Assembly: GCA_948739805.1 (NCBI GenBank)
Contig: CAPYID010000007.1
Span: 1-64,000 of the forward strand
Length of the DNA: 64,000 nucleotides
Direction of reading: 5' to 3'
Source: an uncultured Clostridia bacterium
GTDB lineage: Bacteria > Bacillota > Clostridia > TANB77 > CAG-508
Shown: one piece after another, positions 28,116-36,134 of the stretch
Layout of the letters: each line of letters opens with the position of its first letter
Position numbering within the stretch: the first letter of the stretch is position 1
The notes under the pieces: generated by a model
What the model was told of the DNA's origin: nothing
What the model saw: only the letters and a program-made list of their open reading frames with translations
The model's database searches: none
Translations under genes and position numbers: made by a program

Positions 28116-28439
28116 TCATTCATCTTCTATTCTTAAATAATCAATTCTTCCATATATCACTCTATGAATAACCACTTGTTTATATTGTTCTTCTATTTCA
28201 TATAACACTATATAATTTTCTACTACTAATTTACGATATACATCATTATGTGGTTTTATTTGTACTTCTAAACATACGTATGGATTTGTTTCTAACAAAA
28301 AAATACTTTGCTCAATTTTATCCATTAGTCGATTTGCTGCATTTGTTGCTTGTAAGTGTTCTGATATATATTCATAAGTATTTTCTAATTCTTCCTTTGC
28401 TACATCTGTTAAAATGATTTCATAGGTATTAGTATCCAT
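28116..28439 (-). CDS. RelE/ParE-family toxin
   Basis: 107 residues. The fold pattern matches RelE/ParE: an N-terminal beta strand (YEIILTDVAKEELENTYEYI), two helices, then strands ending VYRKLVVENYIVLYEIEE and VVIHRVIYGRIDY. Proteins of this family cut mRNA on the ribosome or poison gyrase; which of these is not decidable here. Its start overlaps the antitoxin end by 11 bases, the usual arrangement. It is followed by a terminator within direct repeat A. Confidence 0.88.
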   Translation of the reverse strand: MDTNTYEIILTDVAKEELENTYEYISEHLQATNAANRLMDKIEQSIFLLETNPYVCLEVQIKPHNDVYRKLVVENYIVLYEIEEQYKQVVIHRVIYGRIDYLRIEDE

Positions 28440-28668
28440 ATTTTTCTCTCAACCCCTTAAAAACTGTTCTAGCACTATGGACTTTTCCTTCTTTATATTG
28501 TTTTTTACTTTTCTCTAGTTTACTTAAAAACATTTCTTTTTGATATTGTTCTAAACTAATTACCACTAAATCTTTTTTGTTTTCTCTTTTTACTATTATT
28601 GGTTCTTCTATATTATCTACTTCATTAACTGTAGTTTCAAATTCTCTAACTGTAATTTCTCTTTGCAT
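28429..28668 (-). CDS. Phd/YefM-family antitoxin
   Basis: 79 residues. The N-terminal Phd/YefM fold includes TVREFETTVNEVDNIEEPIIVKREN and DLVVISLEQYQ. The C-terminal helix (SKKQYKEGKVHSARTVFKGLREKYG) would bind the toxin. The N-terminus should bind the operon's own promoter. It is encoded just upstream of, and overlaps, the RelE/ParE toxin. AAGGATGTGAAAAT precedes the ATG. Confidence 0.88.
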   Translation of the reverse strand: MQREITVREFETTVNEVDNIEEPIIVKRENKKDLVVISLEQYQKEMFLSKLEKSKKQYKEGKVHSARTVFKGLREKYGY

Positions 28669-28828
28669 ATTTTCACATCCTTCCTATATTTCTTATTATA
28701 CCATAAATTTTTAAAATTTCACTCTATTTGTAGAAATTTCTATGACTTTATTTTTTCATAGTACGCATTCAGTCGGCGCTACCGACCAAATTTAATAAAA
28801 TCGTTCAGTTATCACTTACATATGTGTT

Positions 28829-29017
28829 TTAATTAATATCCATTTCTAATCCAACTCCTATTTCATTTATTTTTAATTCTTTTCCTATTTCGATTTTTGC
28901 TTCTAAAGAAATACAATGACATGGATATAATAATTGCGGATTTATTTCTTTAAAATATTCTATTGTTTTATTTAATTTTTCTATTAGGTCACAAATTTTC
29001 TTTGTAACTATTTTATA
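28829..29017 (-). pseudogene. Remnant of an MBL-fold protein, C-terminal end only
   Basis: An open stretch of about 62 codons without a start codon reads ...KLNKTIEYFKEINPQLLY, PCHCISLEAKIEIGKEL, KINEIGVGLEMDIN, stop. The PCHCxxxEAK and VGVG-like ending match the C-terminus of MBL-fold proteins of the dihydropterin-aminobenzene-phosphate-synthase-like group. An in-frame stop (29018-29020) and the loss of the zinc-binding N-terminal domain show it is a decayed fragment. It lies in the rearranged island between uvrB and ybaK. Confidence 0.6.
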
Positions 29018-29359
29018 TCAAGCATTCTATAATTTTTTTGTGACTTTTCTTTTTTCTTCTATTAACCCTATAAAATAGCTTAAATATAGTATTCAAAAAA
29101 TAATTCATTTTTTATATTCTTCACTACTCATTTTTACGAATTAGGTCACAAATAATTTTATTCTTATTAGTTTTTTTAGTCCTTTTTAGGCATTTTTATA
29201 TCATTTTGTCCAAACTAAATAGCCCTCAAATACTCTAAAAATCAACATTCTTAATATGCAACACAATAAGATACAAAATATTCAACACTGTTCTCTGGGA
29301 AAAACTCTTATTTTTATTATGACTATTATCAACCTAAAAATTCGTGTAAAATACCAAAC
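29018..29359. other. Noncoding stretch with a uvrB vestige
   Basis: No gene is supported here. Positions 29261-29309 match uvrB 27481-27530 almost base for base (codons for [13 protein letters not shown]). They are followed at 29310-29335 by the same region in opposite orientation (codons for YYDYYQP). GGTCACAAA-like words recur at about 28987, 29144 and 29410. Confidence 0.7.
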
Positions 29360-29546
29360 AAATTCGTGTAATTTGTTCGCCTTTTTTCGTAAACATAAAT
29401 AGCAATTACATGAATTTAAGTCACAAACTTTATATTTTTAAACTAAATAATTCTAAATAAACCTATTTAAAACTAAATGTATTTTTTATTAATATCTCTA
29501 TTTTAGCATTTTTCTATAAAAATACAAGGTATCTATAACCTTGCAT
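29360..29546. repeat. Direct repeat flanking the toxin-antitoxin island, copy B
   Basis: Nearly identical to 27901-28095 and in the same orientation. It carries the same terminator hairpin, which here serves the ybaK-like gene. Confidence 0.9.
29516..29543 (-). terminator. Terminator of the ybaK-like gene
   Basis: CAAGGT (29525-29530) and ACCTTG (29538-29543) pair; on the minus strand TATTTTTATAG follows. It lies about 100 bases after the stop codon. Confidence 0.55.
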
Positions 29547-29644
29547 ATATTTTTATAAAATACGATTAATAACCAATATTAACTTTTATAATCATTTTTA
29601 AAAATTTTATTTTTTTCGATAAAAATGTCATAATTTTGCATACT

Positions 29645-30127
29645 CTACGTTTTAATAAATTTATATTTTACATTATAACATTCAAATATTCTGTATAATT
29701 CTTTTGGATTAAATATTACTGTTTCTGTATTTACGTTCGGATGGAATCCTACTTTTTCATATTTTAATATTTCTTCATCTAGTACAAAAATAATATCATT
29801 ATCTTTTAGATTTATAATATTGAATATAGAAACTGCTCCACTCTTTATTCCAAGTTTTTCTTCAAGTACATTTTCATTTCCAAAACTTAATCTTTTTTCT
29901 TCTAATAACATTTGTAATGATTTTAAATCTACTCTTTTTTCTAAAGGTAAAGAAACCAGATAATACTGACTTTTATTGCTATTTCTTATAAAGAGATTTT
30001 TGCATACTACTGCATCAAATTTTATATTATATTTTTCGTTATCTTCACAAGTAAATAATGGTGGATGTTCTATTTTTGTATATTCAATATTTAATTTATC
30101 TAATAGTTTATATACCTCATTTTCCAT
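29645..30127 (-). CDS. YbaK/ProX-type aminoacyl-tRNA deacylase
   Basis: 160 residues. The sequence matches the YbaK/prolyl-tRNA editing (PrdX/ProXp-ala) domain: EHPPLFTCEDNEKY, AVVCKNLFIRNSNKSQYYLV (with the conserved Lys), LSFGNENVLEEKLGIKSGAVSIF, and FHPNVNTETVIF. Such proteins remove wrongly attached amino acids from tRNA in trans (for example Ala from tRNA-Pro). AAAGGAATTAAAATAA precedes the ATG. Before the island formed, it was probably the direct upstream neighbour of uvrB (see the direct repeats). Confidence 0.88.
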   Translation of the reverse strand: MENEVYKLLDKLNIEYTKIEHPPLFTCEDNEKYNIKFDAVVCKNLFIRNSNKSQYYLVSLPLEKRVDLKSLQMLLEEKRLSFGNENVLEEKLGIKSGAVSIFNIINLKDNDIIFVLDEEILKYEKVGFHPNVNTETVIFNPKELYRIFECYNVKYKFIKT

Positions 30128-30220
30128 TTATTTTAATTCCTTTATAATATTTTTGAAAGTATTTTTATTATTTGTTCATAATGTTTGTTAATTCTTATTC
30201 ATTTTCTTTTACTTTTCAAA

Positions 30221-30475
30221 TCAAATAATTTTATTCTTCACTTTTTCTAATGCTTTTGCTAATTGATCTGGACAAGATGTACTTCTTGCTCCACATGGAA
30301 TTCCTTTTAATTTTTCAATTACCTCATCTATTTTTCTTCCTTGTATCATATATGTTAATCCAACTGTGTTCCCTGGACATCCTCCAACAATTTTTACAGA
30401 TTTAATAATGTCTCCATCAAGTTCTATTATCATTTCTTTTGAACAAACTCCTTCTGGTTTAAATCTATATTCCAT
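30221..30475 (-). CDS. TSCPD-domain protein (TIGR03905-type)
   Basis: 84 residues from the ATG at 30475; the GTG at 30484 lies inside the ribosome site GGAGTGG. It contains PEGVCSKEM, VGGCPGNTVGL, GIPCGARSTSCPDQLA, a small cysteine-rich family related to the end of class II ribonucleotide reductases (the TSCPD motif). The function is unknown; a metal- or nucleotide-linked role has been suggested for the domain. It stands alone and reads away from pflB. Confidence 0.88.
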   Translation of the reverse strand: MEYRFKPEGVCSKEMIIELDGDIIKSVKIVGGCPGNTVGLTYMIQGRKIDEVIEKLKGIPCGARSTSCPDQLAKALEKVKNKII

Positions 30476-30561
30476 TTTTACCACTCCTTATTTATTTTAT
30501 TTATCATAAATATTTTAACACATATTATTTAAAAAGTATATATTTATTATTATAATTTTTA

Positions 30562-30590
30562 TTGATAATTTTTTGTGTTTGTGGTATCCT
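30562..30590 (+). promoter_or_regulatory. Candidate pflB promoter
   Basis: TTGATA (30562-30567), 17-base spacer, TATCCT (30585-30590). The leader would be about 130 bases. Confidence 0.45.
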
Positions 30591-30604
30591 AATATAGATA
30601 TTAG
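30589..30604. promoter_or_regulatory. Perfect dyad at the pflB transcription start
   Basis: CTAATAT-AG-ATATTAG overlaps the -10 box end of the candidate pflB promoter, a typical operator position. It does not match the Rex or FNR consensus, so the regulator is unknown. Confidence 0.4.
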
Positions 30605-30728
30605 AAATATATATATTTAATAGAGATTTTGTAAAATTTTATATTTTTTCTTAATATACTTACTATAAATTTAATGTTTTATCAGTGGAAAATCTAATTA
30701 TTTTGCAAAATAGGAAAGGATGGTATTT

Positions 30729-32966
30729 ATGAGATTTACCCAATGGAATGGTTTTGATGGTGGAAATTGGGAAACCGAAATTGACGTAAGAGAGTTTATT
30801 CAAAAAAATTACACACCATATTGTGGTGATTCTAGCTTTTTAGCTGGTAGTACACCAAAAACTCAGGAGCTTTGGAAACAAGTTCTTGAATTATACAAGA
30901 AAGAAAAAGATTCAGAAGGTGGAGTTCTTGATATTGATACTAAAACCCCATCTAGTGTTGATGCTTTTCAACCTGGATATATCAATAAAGATTTAGAAGA
31001 TATTGTTGGTCTTCAAACAGATGCTCCTTTAAAAAGAGCAATTATGCCTAATGGTGGTATCAGAATTGTAGAAAAATCTTGTGAAGCTTGTGGAAAAGAG
31101 GTTGACCCTGAACTAGATAAAATTTATCATTCAATAAGAAAAACTCATAATGATGGTGTATTTAGTGTATATACTCCTGATGTTCGTCTTGCTCGTTCTT
31201 CACATCTTCTTACTGGTCTTCCTGATGGATATGGACGTGGAAGAATTATAGGTGATTACAGACGTGTTGCTCTATATGGTGTTGATGTTTTAATTGAAGA
31301 AAAGAAACATGTTTTAGATTTACTAGATATTGATGATTTAGATGAAGCAACTATTCGTGAGCGTGAAGAAATTAGTGAACAAATTCTTGCATTAAATGCT
31401 TTAAAAAGTATGGCTTCAAAATATGGCTTTGATATTTCAAAACCTGCCTCTAATTCTAAAGAAGCAGTTCAATGGTTATATTTTGGTTACCTTGCTGCTA
31501 TTAAAGACCAAAACGGTGCTGCAATGAGTATAGGTAGAATTTCTACTTTTCTTGATATATATTTTGAAAGAGATTTAAAAGCTGGATACATTACAGAAGA
31601 AGAAGCCCAAGAAATTATGGATCATTTTGTTATGAAATTAAGATTAGTAAGATTTTTAAGAACTCCAGAATATAATGAATTATTTTCTGGTGATCCTGTA
31701 TGGGTTACTGAATCTATTGGTGGTATGGGAATTGATGGCAGAACTTTAGTTACAAAGAATTCTTTTAGAATGTTAAATACTTTAAATACTTTAGGTGCTG
31801 CTCCTGAACCAAACTTAACAGTATTATGGTCTACAAGATTACCTGAAGGATTTAAAAAATTTGCAACAGGTCTTTCTATTAAAACATCTTCTATACAATA
31901 TGAAAATGATGATTTAATGAGAATTACTTTAGGTGATGATTATGGAATTGCTTGCTGTGTTTCTGCAATGAAAATTGGTAAACAAATGCAGTTTTTTGGT
32001 GCGAGAGCAAATCTTGCTAAGGCTCTATTATATGCTATTAATGGTGGTAGAGATGAATTAACTGGTAAACAAATTACTCCAGAGTTCTCTCCTATTACCT
32101 CTGAGTATTTAGATTATGATGAGGTTATGCGTAAATATGATGTTATGCTAGATTATGTAGCAAAAATATATTTAAAAGCTTTAAATTGCATACATTATAT
32201 GCATGATAAATATTCTTATGAAGCTCTAGAAATGGCTTTACATGATAAAGATATTTTAAGAACTATGGCATGTGGTATTTCTGGTTTCTCCGTTGTTGTA
32301 GACTCTCTTTCAGCTATTAGATATGCTAAAGTTAAAGTTATAAGGGATGAAACTGGTCTTGCTGTTGATTATTCTATTGAAGGTGATTTCCCTAAGTTTG
32401 GTAATGATGATAATAGAGCTGATGAAATAGGTATCACTTTAGTTAAGGATTTCTTAGGAAAACTTAAAAAATATAAAACTTATAAAAATGCTAAAACTAC
32501 TTTATCTGTTCTTACAATTACATCAAATGTAGTTTATGGAAAAAATACTGGAAATACTCCTGATGGTAGACGTTATGGTGCTCCATTCGGACCTGGTGCA
32601 AATCCAATGCATGGTAGAGATATTAATGGTGCTCTTGCAGTTATGAATAGTATCGCAAAACTACCTTATGATTATTCAGAAGATGGTATCTCTTATACCT
32701 TCTCTATTACACCAGGAACATTAGGTCATGACTCTGAAACTCAAACTAATAATTTAGTTGGTATGTTAGATGGTTTCTTTGCTCAAACAGGTCATCATAT
32801 TAATGTTAATGTTTTTGATAGAGATTTATTAGTTGATGCTATGGAACATCCTGAAAAGTATCCTCAACTTACTATTAGGGTTTCTGGATATGCTGTTAAC
32901 TTTACAAAATTAACTCGTGAACAACAGTTGGATGTTATTAATAGGACTATTCACGAAAAGATATAA
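30729..32966 (+). CDS. pflB: Pyruvate formate-lyase (formate C-acetyltransferase)
   Basis: 745 residues from the ATG at 30729; the ATG at 30720 directly touches the ribosome site AGGAAAGG. The active-site Cys-Cys pair is in [19 protein letters not shown] (about 409-410). The C-terminal glycyl-radical loop is RVSGYAVNF (Gly about 720). The enzyme converts pyruvate and CoA to acetyl-CoA and formate under anaerobic conditions. It needs the radical-SAM activase encoded by pflA, 70 bases downstream. A GCCCCTAC palindrome lies between the two. This shows a fermentative, anaerobic metabolism. Confidence 0.97.
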   Translation: MRFTQWNGFDGGNWETEIDVREFIQKNYTPYCGDSSFLAGSTPKTQELWKQVLELYKKEKDSEGGVLDIDTKTPSSVDAFQPGYINKDLEDIVGLQTDAPLKRAIMPNGGIRIVEKSCEACGKEVDPELDKIYHSIRKTHNDGVFSVYTPDVRLARSSHLLTGLPDGYGRGRIIGDYRRVALYGVDVLIEEKKHVLDLLDIDDLDEATIREREEISEQILALNALKSMASKYGFDISKPASNSKEAVQWLYFGYLAAIKDQNGAAMSIGRISTFLDIYFERDLKAGYITEEEAQEIMDHFVMKLRLVRFLRTPEYNELFSGDPVWVTESIGGMGIDGRTLVTKNSFRMLNTLNTLGAAPEPNLTVLWSTRLPEGFKKFATGLSIKTSSIQYENDDLMRITLGDDYGIACCVSAMKIGKQMQFFGARANLAKALLYAINGGRDELTGKQITPEFSPITSEYLDYDEVMRKYDVMLDYVAKIYLKALNCIHYMHDKYSYEALEMALHDKDILRTMACGISGFSVVVDSLSAIRYAKVKVIRDETGLAVDYSIEGDFPKFGNDDNRADEIGITLVKDFLGKLKKYKTYKNAKTTLSVLTITSNVVYGKNTGNTPDGRRYGAPFGPGANPMHGRDINGALAVMNSIAKLPYDYSEDGISYTFSITPGTLGHDSETQTNNLVGMLDGFFAQTGHHINVNVFDRDLLVDAMEHPEKYPQLTIRVSGYAVNFTKLTREQQLDVINRTIHEKI

Positions 32967-32986
32967 TTAAAAATTTATTTTAACTA

Positions 32987-33012
32987 GCGGGCGATTACTA
33001 ATCGCCCCTACA
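32987..33012. repeat. GCCCCTAC-tailed palindrome
   Basis: GCGGGCGATTACTAATCGCCCCTACA: the stem GGGCGATTA/TAATCGCCC is followed by the tail CTACA. It lies between pflB and pflA. Confidence 0.85.
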
Positions 33013-33037
33013 TATTTTATCTTTATTGGAGGATTTT

Positions 33038-33758
33038 ATGGAGAATAATTTTTTGCGTGTCCATTCTTTTGAATCATTTGGAACAGTAGATGGACCTGGA
33101 ATTAGATATATCGTATTTTTACAAGGATGTTTTCTTCGTTGTAAATACTGCCATAATCGTGATACTTGGGATTTGAATTGTGGTGAACTAATTTCAGTAG
33201 ATGAAATAATAAATAAAATATTAAATTATAAAAATTATATAATGCCTACTGGTGGTGTTACTGTTTCTGGTGGTGAACCATTAATACAGTCAAAACCTTT
33301 GATTAATCTTTTTAAGGAACTAAAATATTATGGTATTCATACAGCTATTGATACTTCACGGTATGGTTGATATCACTGATGATGTAAAAGAATTACTAAA
33401 ATATACAGATTTAGTTTTATTAGATATAAAACATATTGACTCTGATAAAAGTAAAAAGTTAGTTGGTTTCGGTAATGAAAAAGAATTAAATTTTGCACGT
33501 TTTTTAAGTGATAATAATATAGATATGTGGATTAGGCAAGTTATTATTCCTGGTATAACTGATGATGAAGATGATTTGAAAAATTTGAGAGATTTCATAT
33601 CTTCTTTGAAAACAGTTAGAAAAATTGAATTTCTTAAATATCATTCTATGGGAAAGTTTAAGTGGAAGAATTTAAATATTCCATATGATTTAGAGAATGT
33701 GCGTGAGGCAACTTCTGAAGACATTGAAAGAGCAAAAATGATTTGTGGATTAGATTGA
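33038..33758 (+). CDS. pflA: Pyruvate formate-lyase activating enzyme, broken by a one-base insertion
   Basis: The true start is ATG 33038 with GGAGG at 33028-33032. The radical-SAM cluster motif [10 protein letters not shown] (Cys 31, 35, 38) is intact, followed by [12 protein letters not shown]. The frame as written stops shortly after 33361. Dropping one base at CACGG (33357-33361) restores [16 protein letters not shown] and a full protein of about 239 residues, the normal length. The enzyme uses SAM and a 4Fe-4S cluster to place the glycyl radical on PflB. The insertion is the same NCA-C-GGN type as in the MBL, uvrB and smpB genes. The 3' end overlaps the convergent rhodanese gene by nine bases. 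Confidence 0.93.
33357..33361 (+). other. CACGG frameshift site in pflA
   Basis: Reads ACT-TCA-C-GGT-ATG where the family has Asp-Thr-Ser-Gly. One extra base. Confidence 0.92.
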
Positions 33759-34094
33759 ATCTAATCCACCTTTTAATTGATATACATTGGTATATCCCAT
33801 TTTAATTAAAATATTTGAAGCTTTTTTACTTCTTCCCCCCATTTGGCAATATACTATAATTGTTTGTCCATGGTTCGGAATTAAAAGACTAGCTTTATTT
33901 TTTAATTCTCCAAGAGGTAAATTTAGTGCTCCTAATAAATGTCCTTCATTAAATTCTTGTATACTCCTTACATCTAATAAAATTGTATTACTATCATTCT
34001 TTATCATATCTTGTAGCATATTATAATCTATATCAACACTATTTATTCCTCTTGTTAATCCTGTTTTTAATTTTCTTATTATTTTTTTTATCAT
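33750..34094 (-). CDS. Rhodanese-domain sulfurtransferase
   Basis: 114 residues. One rhodanese domain has LLDVRSIQEFNEGHLLGALNLPLGEL and the active loop VYCQMGGRS with catalytic Cys 83. The N-terminus is basic (MIKKIIRKLK) and not clearly a signal or anchor. Single-domain rhodaneses carry persulfide sulfur to acceptors in the cytosol; the partner is unknown. It converges with pflA and overlaps it by nine bases. AAGAAGGTTACCAAA precedes the ATG. Confidence 0.9.
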   Translation of the reverse strand: MIKKIIRKLKTGLTRGINSVDIDYNMLQDMIKNDSNTILLDVRSIQEFNEGHLLGALNLPLGELKNKASLLIPNHGQTIIVYCQMGGRSKKASNILIKMGYTNVYQLKGGLDSI

Positions 34095-34246
34095 TTTGGT
34101 AACCTTCTTATATAATCGTTATCATTATATAATATGATTACATTCTATTGTTTGTGCATTAGTAGATTTTAGTTATTCTAAGAATTCTCCAATGTAAATT
34201 CCCTTTTATATACTTTTAGGTAATTCTATATTTTCTTCTGATTTTA

Positions 34247-34630
34247 TTAATTTGATACAATAATCATATTTTTATCTAAATCAAATATTCCAAATTCTAT
34301 TGTTCCATATTCAGTTTGTTTTAATTCCATAAAAAACTCTATATCCTTCTTTTTGAAATTTTTATAAATTTCTTCCACTTCTTCTATATTATCATATTTA
34401 AACTTTACTAGATTACTTGTATTAGTTTTAATTGGGAATTTATCTATTTCTTTAATTACTTCTTTGTAATCTTCTAACATTATTATCACATCGCCTTTTT
34501 TCATTTGAACCCATGTTATAGGATTACCATCTGTTTCTTCTACCTCGAAATTAAAACTATTCTCATAAAATTTAACAGCCTTGTCGATATTTTTAACTGT
34601 AAATTCATTTATTATATTAATAATCGCCAT
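34247..34630 (-). CDS. VOC (glyoxalase/dioxygenase-fold) family protein
   Basis: 127 residues with two beta-alpha-beta-beta-beta units: FTVKNIDKAVKFYENSFNFEV...WVQMKKGDVIIML and LVKFKYDNIEEVEEIYKNF...FGIFDLDKNMIIV. The fold binds a metal in many members (glyoxalase I, fosfomycin or bleomycin resistance). The metal ligands are not complete enough to name a substrate. It lies 40 bases downstream of the DUF3990-type pair on the same strand, possibly in one operon. Confidence 0.8.
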   Translation of the reverse strand: MAIINIINEFTVKNIDKAVKFYENSFNFEVEETDGNPITWVQMKKGDVIIMLEDYKEVIKEIDKFPIKTNTSNLVKFKYDNIEEVEEIYKNFKKKDIEFFMELKQTEYGTIEFGIFDLDKNMIIVSN

Positions 34631-34670
34631 TCTATTTCACTTCCTAATTTACCTTTCCTATTTTTCAACC

Positions 34671-35117
34671 CTATAACACTTTTCCTTCTATATAACACGC
34701 ATATATGTAATCTGGATTTTCATAATACATACTACTATTATAATTATCAATCTTTTCTATAATCCAAGAAGATAATACTTGAATTAATGTTTTTATATAA
34801 TTATTTGGATTATTATCTATCATTATAATTAGTCTTTTATATACTTTTCCTATCTCCCAATATGTTGGTATTCTATATTTACAAGTTATTATATTATCAT
34901 AATCTCCATTTTCTATTTTTGCCTCTTTAATAAATTCATCTGATGCTTGCTCTATATCCTCTGAATGATAAACCTCTGCTAATTTATATATTTTTTCTAT
35001 TCTCTTTTCTCCTAACTTTTCAATGATTAACTTTTTGCTATTCTTGGTTTTTCTTGCAATATACTCAATAAGACTACATGTAAAAAATAAATCATTTTCT
35101 TCTTGTGGCTCCCCCAT
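34671..35117 (-). CDS. Partner of the DUF3990-type protein (DUF3791-like N-terminus)
   Basis: 148 residues, all-helical and acidic. The first 65 residues (NDLFFTCSLIEYIARKTKNS, KKLIIEKLGEKRIEKIYKLA) resemble DUF3791, a small helical domain that usually accompanies DUF3990 proteins; the remaining 80 residues are not recognised. The gene begins three bases after the stop of the DUF3990-like gene, so the two are surely cotranscribed. By analogy with toxin-antitoxin pairs it may hold the DUF3990 protein in check, but this is inference. Confidence 0.6.
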   Translation of the reverse strand: MGEPQEENDLFFTCSLIEYIARKTKNSKKLIIEKLGEKRIEKIYKLAEVYHSEDIEQASDEFIKEAKIENGDYDNIITCKYRIPTYWEIGKVYKRLIIMIDNNPNNYIKTLIQVLSSWIIEKIDNYNSSMYYENPDYIYACYIEGKVL

Positions 35118-35119
35118 CT

Positions 35120-35578
35120 TTATTTCTCCTTTACATCAATAAATTTTAAACATTCTAAAGAATTTTCTGTACAAAATGCAATTTGATGTGTTGGATGCCT
35201 AAATTTTGCTAATTCCCAAAATGCTTCTCTTGTAATTTGTCCTGATATTAAATCTGTTACATAATTATATACTTGGTCATCTGCCATTGCACCTATTACA
35301 ATATCGTAATTATGCTTTTTCCCACTTCTGCATTCTATTATAAAATCTAGCCATTCCTCTGTCATCAATGTAAAATTCTTTATTTTCAACTTTGGAATTT
35401 CGTTATATTCATATATGTTAATCTTTGGTGTCTCATATTTCTTTGCCCATTTTTCTGCTTGCTCCTCTAATATTGTACAATAAAATCCAATCCCAAAATC
35501 TTTTGTAAATTTACCTTTTATTATTTCTGGATTTTCTACTTTGCAGTAACTACCATGATATACTATTTGTTTTGACAT
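35120..35578 (-). CDS. DUF3990-type protein, putative ADP-ribosyltransferase-fold toxin
   Basis: 152 residues. The N-terminus has VYHGSYCKVENPEI and KDFGIGFYCTILEEQAEKWA, which are the DUF3990 hallmarks (yHGs, kDFGxGFYxT, QAxxwA). This family shares the ADP-ribosyltransferase fold, with the His of YHG and the Tyr of GFY in the places of NAD-binding residues. Members are thought to act as toxins or effectors. AAGGAGGATATTAT precedes the ATG. The next gene, three bases on, is its probable partner; upstream is a DUF1294 membrane protein. Confidence 0.75.
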   Translation of the reverse strand: MSKQIVYHGSYCKVENPEIIKGKFTKDFGIGFYCTILEEQAEKWAKKYETPKINIYEYNEIPKLKIKNFTLMTEEWLDFIIECRSGKKHNYDIVIGAMADDQVYNYVTDLISGQITREAFWELAKFRHPTHQIAFCTENSLECLKFIDVKEK

Positions 35579-35590
35579 ATAATATCCTCC

Positions 35591-35899
35591 TTATATAATT
35601 ATCATATAAATTAAAAATGCTATTTCTGCAATTAATATTAAAGGCATGCCTATTGTAAATTTCTTTTTCTGTGTTTTATGTCTAAATGCGTACATTCCAG
35701 CTATTGTGCCTATTCCTCCACCTAACCATGTAAATACAAATAATGTATTTTCTGAAATTCTCCATCTACCTTTTTCTGCTTTTTTCTTATCTATCAACAT
35801 TATTAAAAATCCTAATAAGTTTATTATTATTAAATATATTAATATATTCTTAAATGTTATTATTGGTAAAGTTAATAGCCATTCTTTAAAACCTTTCAT
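35591..35899 (-). CDS. DUF1294 family membrane protein
   Basis: 102 residues. Three hydrophobic segments (about 17-38, 55-75, 82-101) flank the conserved DUF1294 stretch MLIDKKKAEKGRWRISE and GGGIGTIAGMYAFRHKTQKKKF. The function is unknown; it is a small inner-membrane protein often found alone. It lies 12 bases upstream of the DUF3990-like gene on the same strand. Confidence 0.85.
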   Translation of the reverse strand: MKGFKEWLLTLPIITFKNILIYLIIINLLGFLIMLIDKKKAEKGRWRISENTLFVFTWLGGGIGTIAGMYAFRHKTQKKKFTIGMPLILIAEIAFLIYMIII

Positions 35900-35976
35900 T
35901 GTTTATTTCTCTCCCTTATTTTTTTATTTTCCTTTAATTATTTTATTATAATATGACAAAAATATCAAGTTTTTTG

Positions 35977-36005
35977 TTTACTATTTGCGGTTTTTATGAT
36001 AATAT
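35977..36005 (+). promoter_or_regulatory. Weak candidate promoter for the GtrB-like gene
   Basis: TTTACT (35977-35982), 17-base spacer, TAATAT (36000-36005). Confidence 0.3.
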
Positions 36006-36022
36006 TTAATAATGGAATAAAA

Positions 36023-36074
36023 GGGCACAGTGGTGTCATGTCTAATAAGTATTCCCTCAAACGGTTCTCCTACA
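36023..36074. repeat. 52-bp GGTGTCAT repeat, copy 1
   Basis: Begins GGGCACAGTGGTGTCATGTC and ends GGTTCTCCTACA. It aligns without gaps to 61575-61626 (about 41 of 52 positions by eye). The ends resemble the GCCCCTAC family. It lies in the leader of the glycosyltransferase gene. Confidence 0.7.
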
Positions 36075-36134
36075 ATTTACATTAAATTATTAATCTAATA
36101 TTTTTACGTTTTATGAAAGGATGATATAAATATT

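Noticed and set aside
28770..28790. GTCGG-cgcta-CCGAC as a terminator
   Set aside because: The stem is only five bases and no T-run follows on either strand.
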